Notes: generated from the letters alone by a model not told the origin. Counted from the stretch's first letter, positions 44,343 to 52,795 are shown. The stretch: DNA of 64,000 nt from Paenarthrobacter sp. AR 02 (GCF_021538675.1 NZ_JAJUKH010000008.1:62001-126000); one strand, 5' to 3'. A program made the numbers and translations.

Positions 44343-45126
44343 GCAGCGGCCCACGTTTGAGGTTGCCGAGGTCGAGGTTTCGGGACTGGCCGGTCGGATC
44401 CATTGGACCGCTGGGACACCCGCGACTGGCTCCGGGGACGAACCGGCGTACGTCCTGATCCACGGCATCGGGGTGTCGCACCGGTATTTGTCGCGGCTCC
44501 ACGCTGTCCTCGCTGCCCACGCGCCAACCTACTCTTTCGACCTGCCCGGTTTCGCGGGCACGGCCAAGCCGGACAGGCAGCTTCAGGTGGAGGATTACGG
44601 CGCCTTCATCGCAGAAGCCTTGGCGTCCCGGGGCATCGATCGGTACGTCCTGGTGGGTCATTCCATGGGTGTGCAGTTTGCCATCGAAGCGGCATTGCAT
44701 GCGCCCGAGCGGGTCCAGCGCCTGGTGTTGATGGGGCCGGTGGTGGATTCGAGGCACAAGAGTATCCTCCGGCAATCGCTGGCGCTTGCCTTGGACGGCG
44801 TCCTGCGCGAGAGTCCCTCGTCCAATTGGATCGTCATCTCCGACTACTTCCGCTGCGGGCTCCGCTGGTACCTCACCGAGCTCCCGGTGATGATGGGCTA
44901 TCCCACCGAAAAGCGGCTGGCCGGCATCAAGGTGCCTGTGCTGGTCCTGCGCGGAAGCCGGGACCAGGTGGCAGGCCCCGACTGGTCGCTCCGGCTCTCC
45001 CGAACCGTGGGCCAAGGGCGCCTGGTGGAGATTCCCGGAGTGGGGCACGTAGCGCAGCATATGCGGCCGCAAGCGGTGGCGGACGCCATCCGCAGCTTCG
45101 TCGCCGCGACCACACAGCGGAGTTAG
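44323..45126 (+). CDS. Alpha/beta hydrolase
   Basis: A 267-residue hydrolase. HGIGVSHRYLSRL forms the oxyanion region, GHSMGVQFAIEAA is the nucleophile elbow (Ser in GHSMG), RGSRDQVAGPDW has the acid, and IPGVGHVAQHM supplies the catalytic His. A lipase/esterase or C-C hydrolase role is possible; the substrate is unknown. The ATG at 44323 lies inside the 3' end of the HTH gene, so their translation may be linked. Confidence 0.85.
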   Translation: MTKPANRQRPTFEVAEVEVSGLAGRIHWTAGTPATGSGDEPAYVLIHGIGVSHRYLSRLHAVLAAHAPTYSFDLPGFAGTAKPDRQLQVEDYGAFIAEALASRGIDRYVLVGHSMGVQFAIEAALHAPERVQRLVLMGPVVDSRHKSILRQSLALALDGVLRESPSSNWIVISDYFRCGLRWYLTELPVMMGYPTEKRLAGIKVPVLVLRGSRDQVAGPDWSLRLSRTVGQGRLVEIPGVGHVAQHMRPQAVADAIRSFVAATTQRS

Positions 45127-45230
45127 GCCACCCAGCACAGTTAGGCGCCGGAGCACGACGCCGGAGCCTGGGTTGGGTGCCCCTTGTTGGCTCCGGCGGG
45201 ATCGCGCTAGGCTGGCCAGGCAAGCGAATA

Positions 45231-45244
45231 GTAAGTCTGCTTAC
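45231..45244. promoter_or_regulatory. Palindrome upstream of the DUF6480-like gene
   Basis: GTAAG-TCTG-CTTAC is a perfect 5+4+5 palindrome, 15 bases before the ATG. The sequence around it (AATAGTAAG ... TTACGAAAGG) is AT-rich and overlaps the probable -10 and ribosome site. Confidence 0.4.
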
Positions 45245-45258
45245 GAAAGGGTTTGACC

Positions 45259-45522
45259 ATGACCAGCTATGACCCGGAAGACGATCCCCAAACCTTCGGC
45301 GTGAGCGGCGCGACCGGACCCTTCGACACCACCGCCGATGCGGACAGCATCCACGAAGATCCGGACATGCGCCAGGACGAGGACGACGATCCCGCGGCCT
45401 CGGCCAACCCTGATCCCCTGGACGGCAACGTCACGGGATTGGAGCCAGGCGGAGGGGTACCCCCAGGCGAAACACCGCCGGCCGAAGGCAGCATGAGCAG
45501 CGACCAGGGACACGAAGAGTAA
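45259..45522 (+). CDS. Small acidic DUF6480-like protein
   Basis: An 87-residue, strongly acidic, probably disordered protein. The C-terminal half [29 protein letters not shown] matches the actinobacterial DUF6480 pattern. I use the ATG at 45259, preceded by GAAAGGG; a TTG six bases earlier is unlikely. Function unknown; relatives often lie among stress-response genes. It ends at a long hairpin. Confidence 0.8.
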   Translation: MTSYDPEDDPQTFGVSGATGPFDTTADADSIHEDPDMRQDEDDDPAASANPDPLDGNVTGLEPGGGVPPGETPPAEGSMSSDQGHEE

Positions 45523-45532
45523 TTTCGTCGCT

Positions 45533-45574
45533 ACCCCGCTGTTACGTTGCGGGCCAACAACGTAACAGCGGGGT
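45533..45574. terminator. Long hairpin between the DUF6480-like and DNA ligase genes
   Basis: A 17-bp perfect stem (ACCCCGCTGTTACGTTG / CAACGTAACAGCGGGGT) with an 8-base loop, between two convergent stop codons. Confidence 0.8.
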
Positions 45575-45583
45575 GGCAACGCG

Positions 45584-46648
45584 CTACGGCAGGCTCAGGA
45601 TCTCCCCGAGGTCGTAATCGGCAGGCTCCTCCAGTTGCGCGTACGTGCAGCTCTCCGGAGTCCGGTCCGGCCTCCAGCGGCGGAACTGCGTGGTGTGGCG
45701 GAACCTGTCGCCCTCCATGTAGTCGTACGCCACTTCGATCACGAGCTCGGGGCGCAGTGGCACAAACGAAAAGTCCTTGCCCCCGCTCCACCTGCTTTGG
45801 GCACCAGGCATCCGTGAACCACCGGCCGCCTCGTCCTGCTTGGCCCACTCGCCCCACGGGTGATCAGCGAGGTCCACCTGGTAGGGCTCAAGCTCGGCAA
45901 CCAGTGCTTCCCGCTTGGCCATGGGGAACGATGCCACCACCCCCACGTGGTGCAGCCGACCGGCGTCGTCGTAGAGCCCCAACAACATGGAACCCACCAC
46001 CTTCGCAGTTTTGTGCCAACGGAACCCGGCCACCACACAGTCCGCGGTCCGAACATGCTTGGTCTTGAACATCACGCGCTTATTGGGTTGGTAGGTTCCA
46101 TCCAGCGGCTTGGATAGGACCCCGTCCAGGCCGGCACCCTCCAACTGCACGAACCATTCCTTGGCCCGCTCAAGGTCTGTTACCGCCGGAGTCACATAGA
46201 CGGGCGGTTCGGCCTTGGCCAAGGCGGACTCAAGGATGGCCCGGCGCTCAGAGAACGGCTTGCCCATCAGGTCTTCCTCGCCCAAGGCAAGAATGTCGAA
46301 CGCGACCATGGAAGCCGGCGTTTTCTCGGCGAGCATCCTGACCCGGCTGTCCGCGGGGTGGATCCGCTGCTGGAGGACTTCGAACTCCAACCTGTTGCCC
46401 TCGATCAGGACGATCTCACCGTCGATCACACACTTCTCCGGGAGGTTCTTCCTCAGCGCCTCAACCAGCTCGGGAAAGTAGCGCGTCATGGGCTTCTCGT
46501 TGCGGCTGCCCAGGATGACCTCGTCACCGTCCTTGAAGACAATGGTTCGGAAGCCATCCCACTTGGGCTCGTAGTGGCCCACATCGGGGATGTCCGGAAC
46601 TGACTTGGCAAGCATGGGCGAGACGGGCGGCATCACTGGCAGGTCCAT
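45584..46648 (-). CDS. ligC: ATP-dependent DNA ligase, LigC-type
   Basis: A 354-residue stand-alone ligase. The adenylated lysine is Lys29 in HYEPKWDGFR (motif I KxDG); RNEKPMTRYFPELV (motif III region), CVIDGEIVLIEG, EGAGLDGVLSKPLDGTYQPNKR (motif IV) and MFKTKHVRTADCVVAGFRWH (motif V) follow, then an OB-fold domain to the end. It lacks the polymerase and nuclease domains of LigD, and no Ku gene is near. LigC enzymes act in repair, for instance base-excision repair in mycobacteria. Confidence 0.93.
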   Translation of the reverse strand: MDLPVMPPVSPMLAKSVPDIPDVGHYEPKWDGFRTIVFKDGDEVILGSRNEKPMTRYFPELVEALRKNLPEKCVIDGEIVLIEGNRLEFEVLQQRIHPADSRVRMLAEKTPASMVAFDILALGEEDLMGKPFSERRAILESALAKAEPPVYVTPAVTDLERAKEWFVQLEGAGLDGVLSKPLDGTYQPNKRVMFKTKHVRTADCVVAGFRWHKTAKVVGSMLLGLYDDAGRLHHVGVVASFPMAKREALVAELEPYQVDLADHPWGEWAKQDEAAGGSRMPGAQSRWSGGKDFSFVPLRPELVIEVAYDYMEGDRFRHTTQFRRWRPDRTPESCTYAQLEEPADYDLGEILSLP

Positions 46649-46812
46649 AGGAAATGTCTACCCTGCCGTCGGACGCCGAAGCTAGTCTTAGGCGGTGGAT
46701 ATCTTGGCCGTGTTGGCGGCAGTGCTCGGAGTTCCAGCACGAGCTGCCGGCTCCCGCACCGGCCCCGAAGCCTAGGCGCACAGAGCCTCCCCTCTAGCCC
46801 GACCTACCGTCC

Positions 46813-46828
46813 GTTACATTAATGTGAC
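46813..46828. promoter_or_regulatory. Palindrome upstream of the riboswitch
   Basis: GTTACATTAATGTGAC is a 16-bp palindrome with one mismatched pair, whose centre ACATTAATGT is perfect. It lies about 55 bp before the riboswitch, where the promoter should be, and could bind a regulator. The 160 bp between it and the ligase start hold nothing I can identify. Confidence 0.4.
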
Positions 46829-46867
46829 TTTACTTTCCGGCTCATGTACCGTCGTAGGGCGACCCGT

Positions 46868-47049
46868 ATCTCCGCTGGGCCGCTTCCGGATTGACGCCGA
46901 GCTCTGCCGCAATCCGGGATCCGCCAGACCCGCGGCAGAGGCGGGGGACCCACAAGTTCCCGGACTTTCCAAGTCCTCGGGGTGAAGCCGCTTTGGCGGC
47001 CGGACGGCCTCGTCCGAACCCGACAGCTAACCTCGAAGGCGTTGAGAGG
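46868..47049 (+). promoter_or_regulatory. Cyclic di-AMP riboswitch (ydaO-yuaA class)
   Basis: The leader shows the conserved blocks of the actinobacterial ydaO-yuaA aptamer in order: CCGCTGG, GACGCCGAGCTCTGCCGC, GGGATCCGCC, CGGCAGAGGCGGGGGACCCAC, a variable hairpin (GGACTTTCCAAGTCC), GGGGTGAAGCCG, a second variable hairpin (CGGACGGCCTCGTCCG) and AACCCGACAGCTAACCTCG. Such riboswitches sense c-di-AMP and turn off wall-lytic or transport genes, for instance rpfA in Streptomyces. CCTC at 47031-47034 can pair with GAGG at 47046-47049, the ribosome site of the next gene, so translation may be controlled. Borders are approximate. Confidence 0.88.
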
Positions 47050-47057
47050 CAACCACC

Positions 47058-48203
47058 ATGTCCCCAACCATGGATCAGCCGCGCCGCGCCCTCATCGAAC
47101 GCGAGCGCACCAAGCCAACCGGACGCCGTCGGGCCGAACCCAGCGGATCCGCCACCGAAGCAACAACAGCGCCTCAGGCACCAAGTACGACGCCGGAACC
47201 CGCCGCTGCTGCCCAGCCCACCACGCGCGCGGCTGCCCGGGCAGCCGAGCGGGAAAGGGCAGCCCGGGCTGAAGCCGAACCCGCAGAACCGGCCACCGCC
47301 GCGATCCCGGCTGTGCAGGCCGCCCAGGCCGCGGCACCGAGGTCGACCACTCCGGGCCCTCCCACAGCAGCCATTCCCATCGTGCCGTCGGCAGCTCCCA
47401 AGCCGGACACGCAGCTGGCCGCACCCTCGGAGCCCGCCACGGCAGCCATCCCCATCGTGGACATTGCCGGGCCGGCACCTACTCCCGTCCCAGCCAGGAC
47501 CGGCTTTGGCTCTTCGTCGTCGTTCAACCGCGAACCCCAAGCCGTGCTTCGAAAGGCCGCATCGGTCAAGCACATGAGCCAGCGTATGGCCGTTGTTGCC
47601 GGCGCTGTAGGACTGGTTCTCACGGCCGGAGGCCTCGGCCAGGCCCTTGAGCTGCCGTTCTTCGGCCATGAAACCCCCGCCCAGGATGCGAGCGCCAGTG
47701 GGGACAGGGATTCAGGCTCGGCTGCGCCCGGGCCTCGGGCTTCCTACTCCACCGCGTCCTCCCCGTCGGCCTCGTCGGCAGCACCAACAGCATCATCCTC
47801 ATCGGCAGCCGGCCAGCCGGCGACCGTCCCCGAGACACCTTCTGAAGTGTCGCCGTCGTCGATTCCGGCCCCGCACGTCTCGCTTGCGGCCCCGGTTTGG
47901 GTTCCTTCGGCGGCGCCTTCGGCGGCTAACCCGGCGCCGGGCACCTCCGCGGCAGTCCCGACGCAGCCTGCCCCGGCCCCCACCGATGTGCCCGCCGATA
48001 CAGTCACCACGGCGCCATCTCCTGCCCCGACAACCACGCCGGCGCCGACCACCACCCCGACGCCCGCGCCGACACCCACGCCGACGTCGACCGCCACTCC
48101 CAAGCCGCGCCCCACCGGGAACCCCTCCGCCGGAACGAATCCGCAATCCAGTGGGACCGCCCTCGACGCAATCCTGGACGCGGCCAAGAAGGCCGTGAAG
48201 TGA
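47058..48203 (+). CDS. Pro/Ala/Thr-rich membrane-anchored protein under c-di-AMP riboswitch control
   Basis: A 381-residue protein of low complexity. The first ~170 residues are cytoplasmic, rich in Ala/Pro/Glu/Arg, with three TAAIPxV-type repeats (TAAIPAVQ, TAAIPIVPS, TAAIPIVDI). One membrane helix follows (about 178-198, MAVVAGAVGLVLTAGGLG), then an outer Ser/Pro/Thr-rich tail with PTPAPTPTP repeats like a wall-spanning linker, ending SSGTALDAILDAAKKAVK. No peptidase, transglycosylase or Rpf domain is visible. The riboswitch suggests a role in the cell wall or envelope. The ATG at 47058 follows GAGAGG. Confidence 0.75.
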   Translation: MSPTMDQPRRALIERERTKPTGRRRAEPSGSATEATTAPQAPSTTPEPAAAAQPTTRAAARAAERERAARAEAEPAEPATAAIPAVQAAQAAAPRSTTPGPPTAAIPIVPSAAPKPDTQLAAPSEPATAAIPIVDIAGPAPTPVPARTGFGSSSSFNREPQAVLRKAASVKHMSQRMAVVAGAVGLVLTAGGLGQALELPFFGHETPAQDASASGDRDSGSAAPGPRASYSTASSPSASSAAPTASSSSAAGQPATVPETPSEVSPSSIPAPHVSLAAPVWVPSAAPSAANPAPGTSAAVPTQPAPAPTDVPADTVTTAPSPAPTTTPAPTTTPTPAPTPTPTSTATPKPRPTGNPSAGTNPQSSGTALDAILDAAKKAVK

Positions 48204-48463
48204 GCACCCGGCTGCCCCGTACGGCAACGCCGATCGGATGGCATGGCCGGTACTGCACCAGCAGCCGGACCGCCACCTTCAGGCGAAGGATGGGCCGGTG
48301 GAGCTGCCAGCGGTTGAGGCGTTCCTAGGCGCGCTTCTTCCGGCGAGGAAAGTTCAGGATCAGCCTGACGGACAAGGAAAGCACCACCAGCAGGCCCACC
48401 ATGCCAGGGAGGTTCTACCGCCGTTTGTTGCGTAGCGAGCCCATCAGCACGCTGAACCCCCGT

Positions 48464-49924
48464 CTAGCGGCGAGTTAGGTTCCAGGTGTCTTCGCGGTAG
48501 AGGAACGCTGCCATGGCGTCGCGATTGACGGGCTGGACAGGCCGGAATGTGGCGTCGGCATAGCCTGTGGAGATTCCCTGCGCCGCGAGCCAGGTGATCT
48601 CTTTGTAGAAGGGGTTGTCGGTGGCGACATCGTGGAAAGGAGACGACACAGGAGGGGCAAACGCGGGTTTGCCGCTGAAGCGGTAGAGGAACGCTGCCAT
48701 GGCGTCACGGTTGACGGCTTGTACTGGTCGGTAAGTGTGGATTCCGCTGCCTTCATCCCAGCCTGTGCTGATGCCCTGGTGAGCGAGCCAGGTTATTTCC
48801 TTATAGAACTGGTCGCTGGGTTTGAGGTCAGCGAACGGTGAGATATCAGGGGCGGTGAAGGAAGGCTCGCCTGCCATCCGATACATGAACGCCGCCATCG
48901 CGTCACGGTTTACAGAGTTCAAAGGCAGAAAAAGACCGCCACTGTAGCCAGTTGTGATCTTCTTGTTCGCGAGCCACTGGATTTCCTTGTAGAACTGGTT
49001 GCTCACCGGGACATCGCTAAAGGATTGGGTGCAGGCCGGCGCCCCCACGCTAATGTTCGTGACCGCCGTCTTGCCGCCTTTGTTACCGTCGAGTGTAAGC
49101 TCAAGGTCCGAATCCCCGGATTGGCAGAAGTACCACATGTGCGAGGATTTGACGGTGACGACAGCCGTGGCGCCGTTGGCCGAAAGTGCGACGTCTCCGT
49201 CGACACCGAAACCTCCGATCAAGAAGGCCCGGGTCGATACCCCGGACCAGGTTCCCGCAGGGCCGGTGGTGAAGTACCCCGCCGGGGCTTTGATAATGAG
49301 CTTGTCGGATGCCTCAGCCAACGTGGCTGTCTTGGCGTTCATGGCGTAGTACGTGTTCGTGACAGCCGAGGGTGCGCTCAGATCGATCGGCACTGTGGCT
49401 GCACCAGGCCCCGTGCCTTGTATCAGGCCGCTTGAGGCGAAGATCGGCAGATATGTCGTCCCGCTATCCGCGTAGCTTTCCACTATCACCTCGTACCCCG
49501 TGTAGTGGGTTGCGGTCGGATCGTTGCCGCAGACGTTGAACGAGTTCTTGCAGTAGGTCATGTCGGCCGGGGCGTGTCCAGCGAAGTTCGCCGGAATGGG
49601 TACCGTGACCGTGAGGTGCACAGGGTCAATGTTCACCGACCCATCTGCGAAGTGGCTATTTGGGCCGTTGTACAAGTAGTAGTTGAGGCTTGTGATGCCC
49701 TTGGCTACGATATCGGCCGAATCCGCGGGCAGTTTGATGACGAGCGACGTTGCGCCCCCTGGCAGGGTAACGGGGGCACCGTTTGCAGAAACGCTTTCCC
49801 CGGCAATCGTTGGGTCTATCGTGACGGTCGTGTCCGCTGCGATTGCGGGTGCTGCCAAGCCTGTTGCACCCATCGCCAAAGCCAGAACCGCTCCTGCCGC
49901 CAACCCTCGAAATTTTCTCAGCAA
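48464..49924 (-). CDS. Secreted protein with three SLH-like repeats
   Basis: A 486-residue exported protein. A signal peptide (MLRKFRGLAAGAVLALAMG...AIAA) precedes about 280 residues of unknown beta-rich sequence with two Cys pairs (YCKNSFNVCG; FCQSGDS ... APAC). The last 170 residues are three repeats of SPFxDVxxxxxFYKEIxWLAxxxISTGY...FRPxxxVNRDAMAAFLYR, the S-layer-homology type that binds cell-wall polymers. It is probably cell-wall attached. The upstream 221 bp hold no other gene. The coding sequence looks less GC-rich than its neighbours, which may mean transfer. Confidence 0.85.
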   Translation of the reverse strand: MLRKFRGLAAGAVLALAMGATGLAAPAIAADTTVTIDPTIAGESVSANGAPVTLPGGATSLVIKLPADSADIVAKGITSLNYYLYNGPNSHFADGSVNIDPVHLTVTVPIPANFAGHAPADMTYCKNSFNVCGNDPTATHYTGYEVIVESYADSGTTYLPIFASSGLIQGTGPGAATVPIDLSAPSAVTNTYYAMNAKTATLAEASDKLIIKAPAGYFTTGPAGTWSGVSTRAFLIGGFGVDGDVALSANGATAVVTVKSSHMWYFCQSGDSDLELTLDGNKGGKTAVTNISVGAPACTQSFSDVPVSNQFYKEIQWLANKKITTGYSGGLFLPLNSVNRDAMAAFMYRMAGEPSFTAPDISPFADLKPSDQFYKEITWLAHQGISTGWDEGSGIHTYRPVQAVNRDAMAAFLYRFSGKPAFAPPVSSPFHDVATDNPFYKEITWLAAQGISTGYADATFRPVQPVNRDAMAAFLYREDTWNLTRR

Positions 49925-50145
49925 TGTCAGACCTTCCGTCTACCAGTGACGGAGCAGTCCGTCCCCCACACGACGTCCGCGGACAGCAGACAAACCGCAA
50001 CGTACCACTTCGCCCAGCTTCCGGAAATGGTCCAGCCGGTCTCGGGCCAATATGAAGGGGCTTTTCCCTGTTTGGCCCCCTCGCTCGTCTGATGTGGGCC
50101 AACCATTCGTCATGAACCGCTTCTCCACCGCCTGGCAATGGCCAC

Positions 50146-51360
50146 CTAGATCCTGGGTCGCCGAGCCCAGCGGTGTGCTTTCAGGGCCGCATGCAGTTCA
50201 AGCCGGATCGCGCCGCTCAACGGGTCAGCCCCGATGAGCTGGCGGATCCGGCCCAGCCGGTTGTAGATGCTGCTCCTGTGGAGATGGAGCTTCGCTGCGA
50301 CGTCCTGGACGGAACTGTCATTGTCGTAGAGCAACTCCAGGACCGGGAGGAGCTCGCCGTTCCTGTCCTGGTCCTCCAGCGTCCTGTAGTGGACCGATCC
50401 GGTGTCATCCCAGCCACCGGGCGCCAAAAGGCGATCAAAGAGCTGATAAACCCCTACCGCCCGGCTTTCCACGAGCTCGCCCAGCGGCAGGTCAACCGCG
50501 GCAGCCTGGGCCGCTACTTTGGACTGGCGGTAGGCGCTGGAGATCTGCCGGATCACCTGGAATGGTTCACTGATGCCAAGGATGACGCGGTCCACCGTCC
50601 TTCCGGCGCGCTTGGCGAGTTCCAGTTGGTAGTGCACCAGTACCTGTGCGTGGTCTGCCCTCCCGCCTGATTCCCGGAACAGGACCACCGAATGCGTCTC
50701 GGTTCCGGCACTGAACAAGACAGCGTTGACACCGATCGTGGACTGCAGCGCCGCCGAGCGGTGGGTCAGGGTTGCTGCGATGGGGTCGACGGCGGACCCG
50801 GCACCGTCCGGGTCGAGGATGGTCACCAGCTGCCACGGACCCCGCCCCTGGATTTCCTTCCACCCGGCTACGGCAGCCACCGCGTTGGATTCGCCGTTGC
50901 AGGCCGAAAGGAACTCCTGCTCGCGGCGGCGCCGAAACTCTGATTCGGCCGTGTTTGAGTCGAGGAGCAGTCCCGCCAGCAGGTCCAGCTCATCCCGTAC
51001 GCCGGGCAGTTCGGCGAGTATCGCCGTCGCGCTTTGCTCTTCAACGTCCAGCTGCACCCACAGATAGCCGACCCGGAATCCGCGGACCAGGAGCGGGACG
51101 CAGACCCGACCCAACATCCCGAGTTCGTCGTTGGCGGGAACCACCACCGGGCGTACTGCCGTGGAGATGCCGTGGGACAGTTGCCAGGCGCTGACGTCAG
51201 TGGGGACGCGCTTGCTGAGCAGGAAGTTCACACGGACGCGGTCGGCGTGCGACTGGTTGGAGCTGTAGGCGAGGAGGACGCCGTCGAGGTCCTCCAGTGA
51301 CAAGCCGCGGCCGAGCTTCAACGCGACGCGTTCTACGATCTGTTCCACGTCCTGCTGCAT
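50146..51360 (-). CDS. PucR/CdaR-type regulator, probable activator of ald
   Basis: A 404-residue protein. An N-terminal sensing region (about 1-160), a GGDEF-like middle, and a C-terminal PucR HTH (LLPVLELLYDNDSSVQDVAAKLHLHRSSIYNRLGRIRQLIG) are visible. I use the ATG at 51360 because it begins the amphipathic QQDVEQIVERVALKLGRGLSLEDLDG segment; longer frames look non-coding. It is divergent from alanine dehydrogenase. In Bacillus the PucR-type AdeR activates ald, so the same role is likely here; the palindrome at 51403-51420 would be its site. Confidence 0.85.
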   Translation of the reverse strand: MQQDVEQIVERVALKLGRGLSLEDLDGVLLAYSSNQSHADRVRVNFLLSKRVPTDVSAWQLSHGISTAVRPVVVPANDELGMLGRVCVPLLVRGFRVGYLWVQLDVEEQSATAILAELPGVRDELDLLAGLLLDSNTAESEFRRRREQEFLSACNGESNAVAAVAGWKEIQGRGPWQLVTILDPDGAGSAVDPIAATLTHRSAALQSTIGVNAVLFSAGTETHSVVLFRESGGRADHAQVLVHYQLELAKRAGRTVDRVILGISEPFQVIRQISSAYRQSKVAAQAAAVDLPLGELVESRAVGVYQLFDRLLAPGGWDDTGSVHYRTLEDQDRNGELLPVLELLYDNDSSVQDVAAKLHLHRSSIYNRLGRIRQLIGADPLSGAIRLELHAALKAHRWARRPRI

Positions 51361-51402
51361 TTGGAAAGCGTACCAACAGGAGGCGACACCTGACGCTTGA
51401 GT

Positions 51403-51420
51403 GCTCGACAAATGTCGAGC
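51403..51420. promoter_or_regulatory. Palindromic operator between the PucR-type regulator and ald
   Basis: GCTCGACA-AA-TGTCGAGC is a perfect 8+2+8 palindrome, 43 bp upstream of the regulator start and about 150 bp before ald. It is the clearest binding site in this 208-bp divergent region. Confidence 0.7.
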
Positions 51421-51568
51421 CCATGGGAAGAAGATCGTTGAATTTCCGGGCTTTTCCCCACTGGTCGCCCGGGCTTTCATGTCGCCTGCCTCACAGGCGG
51501 ATTTATTCTGGAATCACAGCCCGCAACACATTTTCGGCCGAAGAGGCCGCTAACGATGGAGCCCACAA

Positions 51569-52687
51569 ATGATCATCGGCGTCCCCAAAGAAATCAAGAA
51601 CAACGAATTCCGCGTAGCCATCACGGCCGCAGGTGTCCACGAATTCCGCACGCACGGACACACCGTTCTGGTTGAACGCGGCGCAGGCCTCGGCTCGGGC
51701 ATCACCGATGAGGAATACTCGATCGCCGGCGCCGAAATCGTCAACGAAGCCGATGACGTCTGGGGCCGTGCGGACATGGTCATGAAGGTCAAGGAACCCA
51801 TCGCGGCCGAGTACCACCGCTTCCGCAAGGGCCTCATCCTCTTCACCTACCTGCACCTCGCCGCAGAGCCCGAACTCACTGCAGAGCTCATCAACTCCGG
51901 CGTCACGGCCATCGCCTACGAAACCGTGCAGGAAGGCCGCACCCTTCCGCTGCTGGCCCCGATGTCCGAGGTAGCAGGCCGCCTGTCCGTCGTGGTCGGC
52001 GCTTCCTCGCTGATGGCTCCGGCCGGCGGCAAGGGCGTCCTGCTGGGCGGCGTACCGGGTGTGCGCCCGGCCAAGGTTGTTGTCCTGGGTGCCGGTGTTG
52101 CGGGAACCAACGCCGCGGCCATGGCGCTGGGCCTCGGTGCCGATGTCACCATCATGGACATCAACATCAACCGGCTGCGCGAACTCGACGCCCTCTACCA
52201 GGGCCGCCTGAAGACCGTTGCCTCCAACGCCTACGAGATCGAGAAGTCAGTTATCGACGCAGATCTCGTGATCGGCTCCGTCCTGATCCCGGGCGCCAAG
52301 GCTCCCAAGCTGGTGACCAACGAGCTCGTCTCCCGCATGAAGCCGGGCTCGGTGCTGGTGGACATCGCCGTGGACCAGGGCGGCTGCTTCGAGGACTCGC
52401 ACCCCACCACCCACCAGGAACCGACGTACAAGGTCCACAACTCGATCTTCTACTGCGTTGCCAACATGCCTGGCGCCGTTCCGAACACCTCCACGTACGC
52501 ACTGACCAACGTCACCCTGCGCTACGCTGTGGCACTGGCCAACTTGGGCGTCAAGGCCGCCTTCGACCGCGACCCCGCCCTGGCTGCCGGCCTCAACATC
52601 GCCGCCGGCCACGTGGCACACCACTCCGTTTCCGAGGCGCACAACCTGCCCCTCGTCAACGACTGGCACAGCCTGGTTTCCGCCTAA
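51569..52687 (+). CDS. ald: Alanine dehydrogenase (EC 1.4.1.1)
   Basis: Reversible NAD+-dependent deamination of L-alanine to pyruvate. The 372-residue protein begins [25 protein letters not shown], contains the catalytic Lys/His regions ([25 protein letters not shown]), the NAD fold [31 protein letters not shown], and [26 protein letters not shown] lies upstream of the ATG. It is transcribed alone under the neighbouring PucR-type protein, and ends with two successive hairpins. Confidence 0.97.
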   Translation: MIIGVPKEIKNNEFRVAITAAGVHEFRTHGHTVLVERGAGLGSGITDEEYSIAGAEIVNEADDVWGRADMVMKVKEPIAAEYHRFRKGLILFTYLHLAAEPELTAELINSGVTAIAYETVQEGRTLPLLAPMSEVAGRLSVVVGASSLMAPAGGKGVLLGGVPGVRPAKVVVLGAGVAGTNAAAMALGLGADVTIMDININRLRELDALYQGRLKTVASNAYEIEKSVIDADLVIGSVLIPGAKAPKLVTNELVSRMKPGSVLVDIAVDQGGCFEDSHPTTHQEPTYKVHNSIFYCVANMPGAVPNTSTYALTNVTLRYAVALANLGVKAAFDRDPALAAGLNIAAGHVAHHSVSEAHNLPLVNDWHSLVSA

Positions 52688-52705
52688 CGTACAAAACCAC
52701 AACCG

Positions 52706-52754
52706 CACGACGGCGGGGTGCGGCTTCCACACGAAGCCGCACCCCGCCGTCGTG
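52706..52754 (+). terminator. 22-bp hairpin terminator after ald
   Basis: A perfect 22-bp stem (arms 52706-52727 and 52733-52754; CACGACGGCGGGGTGC ...) with a 5-base loop CACAC, followed by GTTTAA. Confidence 0.85.
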
Positions 52755-52785
52755 GTTTAAGGCGTGCCGTCGTGGTTTAAGGCGT
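52746..52785. repeat. 20-bp tandem duplication after ald
   Basis: GCCGTCGTGGTTTAAGGCGT occurs twice in direct succession (52746-52765 and 52766-52785). The first copy contains the right edge of the ald terminator, so the duplication adds a spare terminator tail. Confidence 0.75.
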
Positions 52786-52795
52786 GCCGACATGG

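Noticed and set aside
46842..47669. Long minus-strand reading frame rich in Gly and Arg
   Set aside because: It is antisense to the riboswitch and the Pro/Ala-rich gene. Its composition is that expected from the opposite strand of a GC-rich gene, with no domain.
48325..48402. Tiny minus-strand frame encoding a membrane-like helix with a basic tail (ending NFPRRKKRA)
   Set aside because: Only 25 residues from a possible Met, with an in-frame stop just before and no LPxTG motif or ribosome site. It could be the relic of a surface-protein anchor but this cannot be supported.
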